A stretch of 64,000 nt of DNA from Verrucomicrobiia bacterium (GTDB lineage Bacteria; Verrucomicrobiota; Verrucomicrobiia; Verrucomicrobiales; Akkermansiaceae), in the NCBI GenBank assembly GCA_947462875.1, contig CANHQJ010000001.1, positions 248,001-312,000 of the forward strand, written 5' to 3'. Positions 43,053 through 52,086 of this stretch are shown one piece after another. Under the pieces are notes generated by a model. It had not been told where the DNA came from. It ran no database searches and worked only from the letters and a program-made list of their open reading frames with translations. Each line of letters opens with the position of its first letter. The first letter of the stretch is position 1. Made by a program: the position numbers and the translations under genes.

Positions 43053-43931
43053 TTATGGATTGGGAAAAGTGCCGAAAATGAGTTGTTCCTTTTGTGCGAT
43101 CAGCGGATCGAACTGCGGGATTTCCGCGCCGTTGCGTCCTTGTTCGTGCTTGCGCGAGCCGAACAGATAGATCTCGTTCTGCGGCCGCCAGCGTTGGAAA
43201 AAGAGGTGGTTTTTCGCGACAATCACATCGCGCAGTGACGGATGCTGTTGCGGCGTGGCCTTGCTGCTGAGACCCAGGGATTGAATGAAGAGCGGGGCGA
43301 TTTTCGCATAGTCCTCATCGGTGAATGTCACACCGTTGATCGATGTGAACGTCTGTCCTTTCATGCGACCGAACAAGTCGGCATAGACCAGCGACTGCGA
43401 AGCGGCGAGATCGCGGATGGCCTTGCCGTAGCGCTCGCGTTGGGCATTGTGCCCCGCGAGGGAGGGATAACGTTTGGCATCATCCACCACGGCAGGCGGA
43501 CTCATCAGAACGACCTTTGCTCCACAGCTCGACTGAATCATTTGCAGAAGCGTCTGATAGCTTTTGAGAAACGACTGCATGCCAACTTCTCCCTCGAACG
43601 CATCCACGGCGCCATAACACGCGATCACGGTGGTGGGCTTGATTTCCGCGAGTTGTTTGCGCAAGCGATCGAAGCCCTCGGCGGGTGGACCGAAGTAACT
43701 GCGGCTCTCGCAACGCGGCGTATCGCCGCTCCAGCCGAGATTGCGGATGCGGATGTTTTTGCCCGCCGTGGCGAGAGTAAGCGCTGTTTCGAGATGGCCT
43801 TGGCGGTAGTCGCGCTCGAAAAACGTATCGCCGAGCAGCACCACCGTTTCGTTTTTCGACGGTGTCCAGACCGGTTCCGCCGCAGCGATCAGCGTCGCAA
43901 ATCCAGCAAACAAAATGAGTTGGGAGAACAT
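43053..43931 (-). CDS. Degenerate SGNH-fold exported protein
   Basis: 292 residues with a signal peptide ending ATLIAAAEP. VVLLGDTFFERD replaces the GDS nucleophile block (Ser to Thr), NLGWSGDT is block II, ACYGAVDAF stands for GxND, and the expected Asp-x-x-His block reads NGVTFTDEDYAKIAP, without the His. It thus lacks recognisable Ser, His and probably Asp, and is best seen as a pseudo-esterase. The C-terminal region is novel (HHLFFQRWRPQNEIYLFGSRKHEQG-type, beginning about 240). It leads the operon with the haem-binding protein, a pairing seen repeatedly in Verrucomicrobia and Planctomycetes. TATATG ends 5 nt before its ATG. Confidence 0.8.
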   Translation of the reverse strand: MFSQLILFAGFATLIAAAEPVWTPSKNETVVLLGDTFFERDYRQGHLETALTLATAGKNIRIRNLGWSGDTPRCESRSYFGPPAEGFDRLRKQLAEIKPTTVIACYGAVDAFEGEVGMQSFLKSYQTLLQMIQSSCGAKVVLMSPPAVVDDAKRYPSLAGHNAQRERYGKAIRDLAASQSLVYADLFGRMKGQTFTSINGVTFTDEDYAKIAPLFIQSLGLSSKATPQQHPSLRDVIVAKNHLFFQRWRPQNEIYLFGSRKHEQGRNGAEIPQFDPLIAQKEQLIFGTFPNP

Positions 43932-44018
43932 GTGCCCATATACGGTTGAGATATCGATTTCCTGACAATTGTTTGCGAAAAATGACAGACTCGGAAGAGA
44001 ATCTTCAGGGAAATGTGA

Positions 44019-44046
44019 TTGCCTAGATGTCTGGTTCTCGCATGAT
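44019..44046 (+). promoter_or_regulatory. Candidate promoter of mutY
   Basis: TTGCCT (44019-44024), a 16-nt spacer, then CATGAT (44041-44046), the same -10 hexamer as at hemW. It ends 6 nt before the GTG at 44053, predicting a leaderless mRNA and supporting that start. Confidence 0.5.
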
Positions 44047-44052
44047 GGGGCC

Positions 44053-45072
44053 GTGCTGAAGCCGATTGCCTGTGGGAATCTTGATACGGAAGGGGAGGTG
44101 TTTCGCGGGGCACTGCTGGAGTGGTTTCGTGCCGACGGAAGAGATTACCCGTGGCGCCGGACTCGCGATCCCTACGCGATTTTGGTTTCCGAGGTGATGT
44201 TGCAGCAGACGCGCCTGGCGGTGGTGCTCGGCAAAGGATATTTTGCGCGTTTCATGTCCGCATTTCCCACGGTGCAGGCTCTGGCGGAAGCGGAAGAGAG
44301 AGCCTTGCTGCGCGTGTGGGAAGGGCTGGGGTATTACCGCCGCGCGCGGATGTTGCAGGCCACGGCTCTGGCGGTGATGGAGCGACACGACGGGCATTTT
44401 CCCCGCGACGAGAAAGAACTGTTAGCCTTGCCGGGGATTGGGCCCTACACGGCGGGTGCCCTGCGCAGTTTTGCTTTTGACTTGCCCGCGCCGTTGGTGG
44501 ACGGGAATGTCATGCGCGTGTTTTCGCGCCTTTTTGATGACGCGATGCCGATTGATTCGACCGAAGGAATCAAAAGTCACTGGCGGCGTGCCGGGGCGTT
44601 GTTGGATCGCGATCATCCGCGTCTGTTCAACTCGGCCCTGATGGAGCTGGGTCAGCGGATTTGCAAGGTGGGAGTGCCGGATTGCCTGGCCTGTCCGGTG
44701 GCGCGGTTTTGCCAGAGCAGGCAACCCGAGTCATTGCCCGTGAAAGCGAAAACCACGGCGATCACCGAGCTGGAAGAGCATGCGATTTTTGTGCGCGATC
44801 AGGAAGGGCGCATCCTGCTGCATCAGGAGACGGGCAAACGGCGCGGCGGCTTGTGGCGGTTGCCGATCCGGGAAAAAGAGCGGCTGTCCGGTGCGGTCTT
44901 GATGCACGAAATGAGCTATGCGATCACGCGATACCGTGTGCGTTTATACGTTTACGGGCTAACGGAAGTGATCTTGCAGGATGGGGAGAGCTGGGTGCCT
45001 CTTGAGGAACTGGATGCTCATCCGATGGCGGCACCGTATCGCAAGGCGTTGGGTACGGTGATGGACTATTGA
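44053..45072 (+). CDS. mutY: Adenine DNA glycosylase MutY
   Basis: 339 residues. PWRRTRDPYAILVSEVMLQQTR is the adenine-binding N-terminal motif with its catalytic Glu; LPGIGPYTAGALRSFAF is the helix-hairpin-helix with the VDGNVMRVFSRL strand containing the conserved Asp. The [4Fe-4S] ligands are Cys204-x6-Cys211-x2-Cys214-x5-Cys220. A shortened NUDIX-like 8-oxoG recognition domain follows (GKRRGGLWRLP). It removes adenine mispaired with 8-oxoguanine, complementing MutM. GTG 44053 is used; no better start is in frame. Its stop overlaps tail-to-tail with the last opp gene by 7 nt. Confidence 0.92.
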   Translation: MLKPIACGNLDTEGEVFRGALLEWFRADGRDYPWRRTRDPYAILVSEVMLQQTRLAVVLGKGYFARFMSAFPTVQALAEAEERALLRVWEGLGYYRRARMLQATALAVMERHDGHFPRDEKELLALPGIGPYTAGALRSFAFDLPAPLVDGNVMRVFSRLFDDAMPIDSTEGIKSHWRRAGALLDRDHPRLFNSALMELGQRICKVGVPDCLACPVARFCQSRQPESLPVKAKTTAITELEEHAIFVRDQEGRILLHQETGKRRGGLWRLPIREKERLSGAVLMHEMSYAITRYRVRLYVYGLTEVILQDGESWVPLEELDAHPMAAPYRKALGTVMDY

Positions 45073-46079
45073 GAGGCTTTCGCCACAGCGGCGTAGTCTG
45101 CGGGAGAGAGACAGCAGGGGTCGGCGGCGACGAAGTGGTCGGGACTGAGCTCGGTGAGGCGCAGGTCTTTGTCCATGGTTTGCTCGTACAGAGGATGGCT
45201 GATGCGATGGCCGAAGGCGCTGCCTGCGGGAGGATTGATGGGCGAGGGGACATCTCCCTCTAACAGAATGCGTTTTTTCTTCGCGCGCGGATCCGCCACC
45301 GGAATGGCGGAGAGCAGGGCCTGGGTGTAGGCGTGGCGGGGATCGCGATAGATTTCATCCGCATCGGCGAGTTCCACGATTTTACCGAGATACATCACCG
45401 CGACGCGGTCGCTGATGTGTTTCACCACCGCCAGATCATGCGCGATGAAGAGATACGCGAGGCCCATTTCCTGCTGGAGCTCCAGCATGAGATTGAGCAC
45501 CTGGGATTGCACGGAGACATCGAGCGCGCTGACGGGTTCGTCGCAGATGATCAGCTTCGGCTTGAGCGCGATCGCGCGGGCGATGCCGATGCGCTGGCGC
45601 TGGCCACCGGAAAACTCGAACGAGTATTTGTCCGCTGAAGAACTGGGCAGGCCCACACGATCTAACAATTCATTGACCCAGCGGCGGCGTTCTTCCTTCG
45701 TGCCGATGTTGTGGATGATGTAAGGTTCCTCCAGGATCGAACGCACGCTGTGACGCGCGTTGAGCGATTCCGAGGGGTCCTGGAAAATCATTTGCATGTC
45801 GCGGCGCAGCGGTCGGATTTGCGACTGGCTGGCGCGGGTGATGTCCCGTCCCTCGAATACGATCTGTCCGGCGTTCGGGCGATAGAGTCGCACAATGGCT
45901 TTGCCAAGGGTGGACTTGCCGCAACCCGACTCTCCCACGAGCCCGAGCGTCTCACCCGGAGCGATGGTTAAAGAAACGTCATCCACCGCACGCACCGCGC
46001 CGATCTGGCGCTTCAACACACCGCCATGCACGGGGAAGTGGACTTTCAAGCCGTTGACGCTGAGAAGAGGAGATTCCAT
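45066..46079 (-). CDS. oppF: Oligopeptide ABC transporter ATP-binding protein (OppF/DppF type)
   Basis: 337 residues. Walker [13 protein letters not shown], the Q-loop MIFQDPSESLNAR, signature FSGGQRQRIGIARA, Walker B LIICDEPVSALD and the switch His in FIAHDLAVVKH are intact, followed by the C-terminal oligopeptide-transporter extension (PINPPAGSAFGHR...). It hydrolyses ATP to drive peptide import with the OppD-like subunit. ATG 46079 starts 4 nt after the oppD stop; a GTG at 46100 overlapping oppD is the alternative. The extension keeps one Cys-Cys pair (DPCCLSP), fewer than the iron-sulfur-binding versions. Last gene of the operon; no terminator is visible, and it overlaps mutY at its 3' end. 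Confidence 0.93.
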   Translation of the reverse strand: MESPLLSVNGLKVHFPVHGGVLKRQIGAVRAVDDVSLTIAPGETLGLVGESGCGKSTLGKAIVRLYRPNAGQIVFEGRDITRASQSQIRPLRRDMQMIFQDPSESLNARHSVRSILEEPYIIHNIGTKEERRRWVNELLDRVGLPSSSADKYSFEFSGGQRQRIGIARAIALKPKLIICDEPVSALDVSVQSQVLNLMLELQQEMGLAYLFIAHDLAVVKHISDRVAVMYLGKIVELADADEIYRDPRHAYTQALLSAIPVADPRAKKKRILLEGDVPSPINPPAGSAFGHRISHPLYEQTMDKDLRLTELSPDHFVAADPCCLSPADYAAVAKASQ

Positions 46080-46083
46080 ATCG

Positions 46084-47064
46084 TTAGAGAGATTCGACAC
46101 AAACCGGGCAGGCTTCGACCCAATGCCGGGGTGAGATTTCCTGGTAAAGAGGGCGCTCCCTGAGCACGGCGCCTTCGCGTTTCATTCGCTGGCAAAAACG
46201 GCATCCGGTGACAAAATCTTGCAGCGACGCGACCATGCCGGGGATGACGGGCAGGATCGTTTTGCGCGGTGTGTCGAGATGGGGCATGGAGGCCAGCAAG
46301 CCCTTGGTGTAAGCGTGGCGCGGATTGTGGAAAATCTCGTCCACCGGCGCGCGTTCGATGACGCGACCACCATACATCACGACCACTTCATCGCAGGTCT
46401 CCGCGATGACGCCGAGATCGTGAGTGATGAGTATCATCGAGGTGCCGAGTTGCTCCTGCCGCTCCTTGATCAGATCGAGAATCTGCGCCTGCACCGTCAC
46501 ATCCAGAGCGGTGGTCGGCTCATCCGCGATGATCAGGTCGGGCCGGCAGGCAAGGGCGAGAGCGATGACGATGCGCTGGCGCATGCCGCCGGAAAGTTGG
46601 TGCGGGTAATCGCCGATGCGTTGCTCCGGAGCGGGGATGCGGACGAGCTTGAGCATTTCGATCGAGGCGTCCCAGGCCTCCTTCTTGTTCATGCCCTTGT
46701 GCAGGATGAAGCCTTCGCTCAGCTGCTTGCCGATGCGGTGCACCGGATTGAGTGCCGTCATCGGCTCCTGGAAAATCACGCCGATTTCGTTGCCACGGAT
46801 CTTGCGCATTTCCGCCGCGCTGATGGTGGCGAGATTGCGCTCCTTGAACCATACCTCGCCCTCGATGATGCGTCCGCTGGGCTGTGGTAACAATTTCACG
46901 ATGGACATCGCCGTCACGCTCTTGCCGCAACCGGACTCGCCCACGATGCCGAGCGTCTGGCGTTTTTTCACACTGAAAGAAACCTGATCGACAGCGCGCA
47001 GCAAGCCCGCATCGGTATCGAATGCGGTGATCAACTTCCGAACATCCAGCAGCACCTCACTCAT
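46084..47064 (-). CDS. oppD: Oligopeptide ABC transporter ATP-binding protein (OppD/DppD type)
   Basis: 326 residues. Walker [25 protein letters not shown], signature [15 protein letters not shown], Walker [13 protein letters not shown] and [11 protein letters not shown] are all present. The C-terminal oligo_HPY extension carries a four-cysteine pattern (GCRFCQRM ... EACPVC), as in OppD/DppD proteins where it may bind an iron-sulfur cluster. ATG 47064 is preferred to GTG 47070 because a strong Shine-Dalgarno sequence lies 5 nt upstream. It overlaps the 3' end of the binding-protein gene by 8 nt. Confidence 0.93.
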   Translation of the reverse strand: MSEVLLDVRKLITAFDTDAGLLRAVDQVSFSVKKRQTLGIVGESGCGKSVTAMSIVKLLPQPSGRIIEGEVWFKERNLATISAAEMRKIRGNEIGVIFQEPMTALNPVHRIGKQLSEGFILHKGMNKKEAWDASIEMLKLVRIPAPEQRIGDYPHQLSGGMRQRIVIALALACRPDLIIADEPTTALDVTVQAQILDLIKERQEQLGTSMILITHDLGVIAETCDEVVVMYGGRVIERAPVDEIFHNPRHAYTKGLLASMPHLDTPRKTILPVIPGMVASLQDFVTGCRFCQRMKREGAVLRERPLYQEISPRHWVEACPVCVESL

Positions 47065-49114
47065 TGTCACCTCCTGTTTTCACGCGATAGTCGTCATACA
47101 CGCGGTTCACTTCCGGAAATGTTTTGCCCTCGCGCATGGCTTGCAGCGTTTCTTTTTTTGTCTCCTCATCGATCCAGAACACGTAACCCATTTCCGGTTC
47201 GTCGCTGATGCGGATGTTGTGTTTTTCCGGCCACCTGACCCAGCGCCAGTAGGCATAGCGATAGAAGTCCTTCTTCCATCCAGGGCAAAGAAGCGCCTCG
47301 TTGTGGATGATTTCCTCGATGCGGTGACTGGTGCTCACGACTTCCTCCTCGCTTCTCGCATTGCGGTTCGCTTCGAGGATCTTGTCGGTCTCGGGATTGG
47401 CGTAGGTGAAAATGTTGTTCGTCATCGCACGCGGGGTTCTGGTGCCGGGTTCGAAGGCATCGCTGGAGTGGAAGAACTCGAAATAATCCGGGAAGGGTGG
47501 CGTGATGCCCCAGGCGGCGAAAGCGATCTGATGTTTCTTTTGCGATGATTTCTGGAAACTCTCCGTGCCATCCAGGCCGTCCAGTTTGTATTCCACGCCC
47601 GCCTTCAGCGCTTCTTCCTTGAGTCGCTGCATGATCTGATCGACGAAGGCCGATTTGGCATACGTGATGGTGAACGCGAGCTTCTGTCCCTGCTCGTTCA
47701 TCCAGATCCCGTCATTGCCCTTTTTGTTGTAGCCTGCGCGGGCGAATGCTTCCGCCGCCTTGGCGGGAGAGAACTCGCGGGTGATGATGTTGGTGTTGGA
47801 AAATTTCCCGAAGCCATCATTCATGATGTGCAGGCGGTTCGCGTCGCCGCGCATGTCGTAATCGATCACACGCTGCCAGTGCGTCGCATGCTGCAGGCCG
47901 ATGCGGATATCGAGGTTGGCGAGGGGCGGGTAGGCCTGGTTGAAATACAGGCCGTAGGGACTGCGCGGATAGTCGTTGAAAAACGTCGCCTTTTCCACAT
48001 AGCCATCGAACACCTGCGGGATTTCGGTTTTTTCATACCAGAACTTCGGTTGACCGAGCGGGAAGAGTTCGATCTCGCCGCGCTTGAAGAGCACGAAGGC
48101 CTTTTCCAATTCGCGGATGAGTTTGTATTCGATGCGATCCGGATTGTAGAGGTAGCGGTAGTATTTCTGATCTTTCGCCCACCAGTTTTTCACGCGTGTG
48201 AGCGTGATCGACTCGCCTTTTTTGATATCGCTTTCCAGGATCTGATAGGCTCCGGTGGTTGGTCGCGGACGCCAGTTGTAACGCGTCTCGAAATCCGGGC
48301 CGAACTCGCGGTAGAACTTCGTCTGGAATGGCACCAGATTCCCATAGAAGGCGCTGCGCGGTTTGGGATTGGCGAGGCGCACGCAGATATAGTCTTTGCC
48401 GTAGGCGGTGATGCCGTTGAACTGCTCGCCGTAGTAGGTGCGGTACCACTGTTCCGTGAGATAAGGGGAAAGATAAACGTAGAACGACATGAAAAAATCT
48501 TCCGTCGTGATTTCCTCGCCATCCGACCATGTGGCGAGGTCGTTGATGTGGAAGTAGATGGTTTGCTGATCCTCCGCCACGGCCCAGCGATCGGCGATGG
48601 CCGGGATCAGTTTTCCGGTATTCGGATGAGTTCCGATCAATCCCATCTCGATGTAGTCCCAGTGATACGAGCGGAAGTTGTTGTTGCCGCCTTTGCCCAG
48701 GCAGCGGATTGTCGGCGGATAGGCCATGCCGGGCAGAAAGGTATGATAGGTGCCGCCTTTTTTCGCCTGAGGCGAGCCGATTTCCGGATCGTCCAGATTC
48801 GTCTGCCAGTTCAGGTTCGCGGGCAGCTCCGCCTCTTCCTTGCGCTGGAAAAACGGACCATCCGCGATTTTCTTCTCCGCCATCGCCAGTGCGTGCTGGG
48901 CCTCCTTGAGAGCGTCCGGATCCGTGATGGTGGCGAGCCGTGCCTTGAGTTTTTCGATTTTGTCTTTGGCGGAAGCCGCGGCGCTTTGATTGTGCTGCTC
49001 GTAGAACTTCATGCGCTCTTCGGTATTGTCCACGGGCGCAAAGGTCTCCTTTTGCTCGCACTGGCAGAGCAGCAAGATCGTGAAGCAGGAGATGATGAGA
49101 AAAAGAATACGCAT
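47057..49114 (-). CDS. oppA: Peptide-binding protein of the Opp ABC transporter (SBP_bac_5)
   Basis: 685 residues, longer than the usual 500-600. The N-terminus (MRILFLIISCFTILLLCQCEQK) is an export signal, probably of a lipoprotein despite an atypical lipobox. A coiled-coil-rich region of about 70 residues (KDKIEKLKARLATITDPDALKEAQ) precedes the binding fold, an uncommon addition that may space the protein from the membrane. KGGTYHTFLPG, the ADRWAVAEDQQTIYFHINDLATWSDGEEIT block and the closing WRWVRWPEKHN region are typical of family 5. It captures oligopeptides in the periplasm. The ATG overlaps the stop of the upstream permease gene (TGATG). Confidence 0.9.
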   Translation of the reverse strand: MRILFLIISCFTILLLCQCEQKETFAPVDNTEERMKFYEQHNQSAAASAKDKIEKLKARLATITDPDALKEAQHALAMAEKKIADGPFFQRKEEAELPANLNWQTNLDDPEIGSPQAKKGGTYHTFLPGMAYPPTIRCLGKGGNNNFRSYHWDYIEMGLIGTHPNTGKLIPAIADRWAVAEDQQTIYFHINDLATWSDGEEITTEDFFMSFYVYLSPYLTEQWYRTYYGEQFNGITAYGKDYICVRLANPKPRSAFYGNLVPFQTKFYREFGPDFETRYNWRPRPTTGAYQILESDIKKGESITLTRVKNWWAKDQKYYRYLYNPDRIEYKLIRELEKAFVLFKRGEIELFPLGQPKFWYEKTEIPQVFDGYVEKATFFNDYPRSPYGLYFNQAYPPLANLDIRIGLQHATHWQRVIDYDMRGDANRLHIMNDGFGKFSNTNIITREFSPAKAAEAFARAGYNKKGNDGIWMNEQGQKLAFTITYAKSAFVDQIMQRLKEEALKAGVEYKLDGLDGTESFQKSSQKKHQIAFAAWGITPPFPDYFEFFHSSDAFEPGTRTPRAMTNNIFTYANPETDKILEANRNARSEEEVVSTSHRIEEIIHNEALLCPGWKKDFYRYAYWRWVRWPEKHNIRISDEPEMGYVFWIDEETKKETLQAMREGKTFPEVNRVYDDYRVKTGGDNE
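47070..47075 (-). promoter_or_regulatory. Shine-Dalgarno sequence of oppD
   Basis: AGGAGG on the minus strand, 5 nt before the ATG at 47064 and inside the last codons of oppA. It decides the start against GTG 47070 and shows that this genome does use canonical ribosome binding sites inside operons. Confidence 0.8.
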
Positions 49115-50688
49115 CAGGAATAGGTCGTGAATTTTTTCGGATCGAACGCTTCGCGGATGGCTTCTCCGACGAAGGTGATGAGCAAGAGCAGGGTCACCAG
49201 AACGACAAACACCGAGCCTACGATCCATGGCGCTTCCAGATTCGCCAGGCCGTCCGCCAGCAGCGTGCCCCAGCTCGGGTAGCGGTCGGGCAGGCCGAAG
49301 CCGATGAAATCGAGTGCCGTGAGCGAGGTGGCCACGCCGGTGATGTAGAAGGGGACCAGCGTGATGGTGGTCGATAACACATTCGGCAAAATATGGCGGA
49401 AGATGATACGGGGGGTGCCGGCACCGAGAACACGCGCGGCGGCCACGTAATCGCGCTCGCGCTCTTTCAGGGCGGCGGTGCGTTTGTAAATGCTCACGCC
49501 GATCCACGAGAAAAAGCTCATCACGGCGACGATGGCGACGATGGAAACATTATCGCGGCCGATGCGCGAGGCGATGATCATCACGATGAACAGAAACGGA
49601 ATGTTGCTCATGACCTCGATCACGCGCTGCATGAACAAATCGAACCAGCCGCCGAAATATCCGCTGATCAGTCCCATGCTGATGCCGATGGAGAATGTCA
49701 GCAGCACGTAGAGCACGGACGCCTTGCAGACCACTTGCAAGCCGCCGTAGATTTGCGCGAACAAGTCCCAACCGCGCGAGTCCGTGCCTAACAGATGTCC
49801 GCGTTTCCATGACGGACCGCTGGGGGGATACTTGAGAGCGAAATAATCATCGGACGTCAATCGCGCCACTTCCGCATCCTCGCCCTCGCCGATTTCCTGA
49901 CTGTTGCGGGTGCCGGCGGTCCATTGCTCCTTGCCGATGGGGTCGCCCTTGCGATTGAACAAAGTCGCCAACCCTTGCAGACGGCCTTTGCGGAAAGACG
50001 CTTCGCGCTGCTTCACATCGGTCTGATCGGGATCGTAGGAGGTGGCGAGGCCCTGATAGGGTGTCTGGCTATTCGGTTCGTAGTATACGCCCTCGCGTTT
50101 CACCAAGGCGATCTTTTGCAATTCATCGGTATCAAACGTCGTGTCCCACGGAATCAATGGCATGATCACGAAATTGCCGTCGTTTTCGAGAGAAAAGGAC
50201 TTCTTGAGCTCGCGGTAATCCGCGCTTTGATCGGGAGATCCGCCGAAAGCATCGGCTGTGTAGTTTTTCGTGAGAAATGCCGGAAAATACCATTTCCCCT
50301 CGTATTTGACGATGAGTGCCTTGCGACCGACCAAAGCATGGTCCGGCAGAGTGAGAACCACCAGGCCGATCAGAAGCACGAACGAGCGGAAGCCGCGCGA
50401 GGACGAACGGAAGCGCTTCATGCGCCGCAGGGTCATGGGGTTCCATTCGAATTTGCCGCCGCCGAACCACAGCAGCACGGCTGTCAGCATCATCAGGCTG
50501 ATAAAGCTGCAGCCGACCAGATTGGTGAAAATCCTGCCGAGACCGGGGAGAGCTTCTCTCCAGCCATCGGACATCTCAAACGAGAAGAACCAACGCAGCG
50601 TGGGAAGCTCCAGCTCATAAAAGCGCCCCAGAGCCGCCGCGATAGCGGTGAGGACAAGCAACAGGGCGATTTTGCGGGGAAATGTCAT
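49114..50688 (-). CDS. oppC: Oligopeptide ABC transporter permease (OppC type) with a large periplasmic insert
   Basis: 524 residues against about 300 for typical OppC. Three N-terminal helices (TM1 IALLLVLTAIAAALG, TM2 FISLMMLTAVLLWF, TM3 FVLLIGLVVLTL) and about 170 polar residues (about 115-285) come before the standard core, which begins HLLGTDSRGWDLFAQIYGG and includes the EAA loop RAAALKERERDYVAAARVLGAGTPRI-type segment. The insert contains YEPNSQTPYQGLATSY and REASFRKGRLQGLATLF, resembling MORN-type repeats. It forms half of the translocation channel. ATG 50688 follows the oppB stop by 7 nt; an in-frame start at 50739 inside oppB is less likely. Confidence 0.9.
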   Translation of the reverse strand: MTFPRKIALLLVLTAIAAALGRFYELELPTLRWFFSFEMSDGWREALPGLGRIFTNLVGCSFISLMMLTAVLLWFGGGKFEWNPMTLRRMKRFRSSSRGFRSFVLLIGLVVLTLPDHALVGRKALIVKYEGKWYFPAFLTKNYTADAFGGSPDQSADYRELKKSFSLENDGNFVIMPLIPWDTTFDTDELQKIALVKREGVYYEPNSQTPYQGLATSYDPDQTDVKQREASFRKGRLQGLATLFNRKGDPIGKEQWTAGTRNSQEIGEGEDAEVARLTSDDYFALKYPPSGPSWKRGHLLGTDSRGWDLFAQIYGGLQVVCKASVLYVLLTFSIGISMGLISGYFGGWFDLFMQRVIEVMSNIPFLFIVMIIASRIGRDNVSIVAIVAVMSFFSWIGVSIYKRTAALKERERDYVAAARVLGAGTPRIIFRHILPNVLSTTITLVPFYITGVATSLTALDFIGFGLPDRYPSWGTLLADGLANLEAPWIVGSVFVVLVTLLLLITFVGEAIREAFDPKKFTTYS

Positions 50689-50695
50689 GAGGTCC

Positions 50696-51997
50696 TTATT
50701 CAAAAGAAATTTTCGGATCGACGAGGGCGACGGCGACATCGGAGAGAATGTTGCCGATGAGCATCAGCAGCGCGGCGATGGTCAGAGTGCCCATGATCAC
50801 GTATTCATCTCGTTCCAGCAGCGCGTTGAATTGCAGCAAGCCGAAGCCATTGATGTCGAAGATTTTCTCAATGAACATGCTGCCTGCCACCAGGATGCTG
50901 ACATTTCCGCCCACCGTGGTGGCCAGCGGAATGAGCGAGTTGCGCAAGGCGTGGCGGAACACCGCGCGCTTGAAGCTCACGCCTTTGGCAATCGCGGTGC
51001 GCACGTAGTCCGCCGCCAGGTGATCCATCAGGCTGTTTTTGACCATCATCGTCATCATCGCAAAAGCGCCCACGAGATAGCACACCAGCGGCATCGCGGC
51101 ATGGTAGAGCAGGTCTTTGATCTGTCCCCAGAGACCCAGCTCGTGGAAGTTTTCACTGACGAAACCACCCATCGGGAAATACCCTTTGGCGCATACATAC
51201 ACGACCAGCAAGGCACCCAACGCATAGCCCGGCACGGCGTAGCCAGCGAAGACGGCGATGGAACTGGCGTTATCGAACCAACTGCGGTGCTTGATCGCCT
51301 TGACGATGCCCAGCGGCAGACAGATGCCGTAAATCAGTATGATTTCGATGATGCCGTAAAACAGAGAAATCGGCATCCGCTCGCGGATCATCAGTGAGAC
51401 GGGTTCCTGGTATCGCATCGATGAGCCGAGTTTCCCTTGCAGCAGGCCGGCGTATTTCGCTTGGAAAATTTCCGCTCGGTAGGAGGTGTCGGCAGGCATA
51501 TCGATGGCAGCAGGCACGAATTTTTTCCAAATGCGCAATTGATCCTGCGGCGACTGGATGCGCACCTGCCAGTCATCGCCACCCACTCCTCCTTTCTGCC
51601 ATTGCAGTGTTCCGGAGCCATCGGGCTGGCGGGTGACGAGCACCGAATCTGTCGTGCCGGGCAACTGCACTTCCGTCTGCATGGCATCTTTTTCAAACAA
51701 GGCCGCGCTCTTCTTCACATCGCGTGGCAGAAGGCCGAGCCACTCGAAGTAGTGAACGAGATTCGATTTGTCGCGGTCGTATTCGCCCGCGAGTTGCACC
51801 AGCATGTCTGGCTTGAGAGTGAAACCGCTTTGCTCGCGCGAGCGGGTCGCCTTGCCCTCGCCCTGGCCCATGAGCTTTTTCAGATCCTCTTCCATCGGCC
51901 CGCCCGGCACCAGGCGCATGATGATAAAAACCAGCAGGGTGATGCCCAGCAGCGTTGGGGGAATCAATAAAACGCGTCTGATGAAATACTCTTTCAC
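50696..51997 (-). CDS. oppB: Oligopeptide ABC transporter permease (OppB type) with an enlarged first loop
   Basis: 433 residues from a GTG start. YFIRRVLLIPPTLLGITLLVFIIMRLVPGGP is the classic OppB first helix. The periplasmic loop after it is about 180 residues (normally about 75), with LPGTTDSVLVTRQPDGSGTLQW as a distinctive stretch. The channel core and EAA loop (YVRTAIAKGVSFKRAVFRHALRNSL) are standard. First gene of a five-gene operon oppB-oppC-oppA-oppD-oppF, an order and permease enlargement reminiscent of the Yej peptide importer. In the upstream gap (51998-52086) only a weak TTGCCA/GACAAT promoter candidate is visible. Confidence 0.9.
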   Translation of the reverse strand: MKEYFIRRVLLIPPTLLGITLLVFIIMRLVPGGPMEEDLKKLMGQGEGKATRSREQSGFTLKPDMLVQLAGEYDRDKSNLVHYFEWLGLLPRDVKKSAALFEKDAMQTEVQLPGTTDSVLVTRQPDGSGTLQWQKGGVGGDDWQVRIQSPQDQLRIWKKFVPAAIDMPADTSYRAEIFQAKYAGLLQGKLGSSMRYQEPVSLMIRERMPISLFYGIIEIILIYGICLPLGIVKAIKHRSWFDNASSIAVFAGYAVPGYALGALLVVYVCAKGYFPMGGFVSENFHELGLWGQIKDLLYHAAMPLVCYLVGAFAMMTMMVKNSLMDHLAADYVRTAIAKGVSFKRAVFRHALRNSLIPLATTVGGNVSILVAGSMFIEKIFDINGFGLLQFNALLERDEYVIMGTLTIAALLMLIGNILSDVAVALVDPKISFE

Positions 51998-52086
51998 TTC
52001 TCGCTCAGATTGTCCGGCTACGCGCCGCTTGGCAAGAGAATGTTAGGAAAAATCCACGGAAAAGCACTGGTAGCGATCACTTTTCC

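Noticed and set aside
49115-49507. N-terminal extension of the peptide-binding protein
   Set aside because: It overlaps the permease gene in another frame; the signal peptide begins exactly at ATG 49114.
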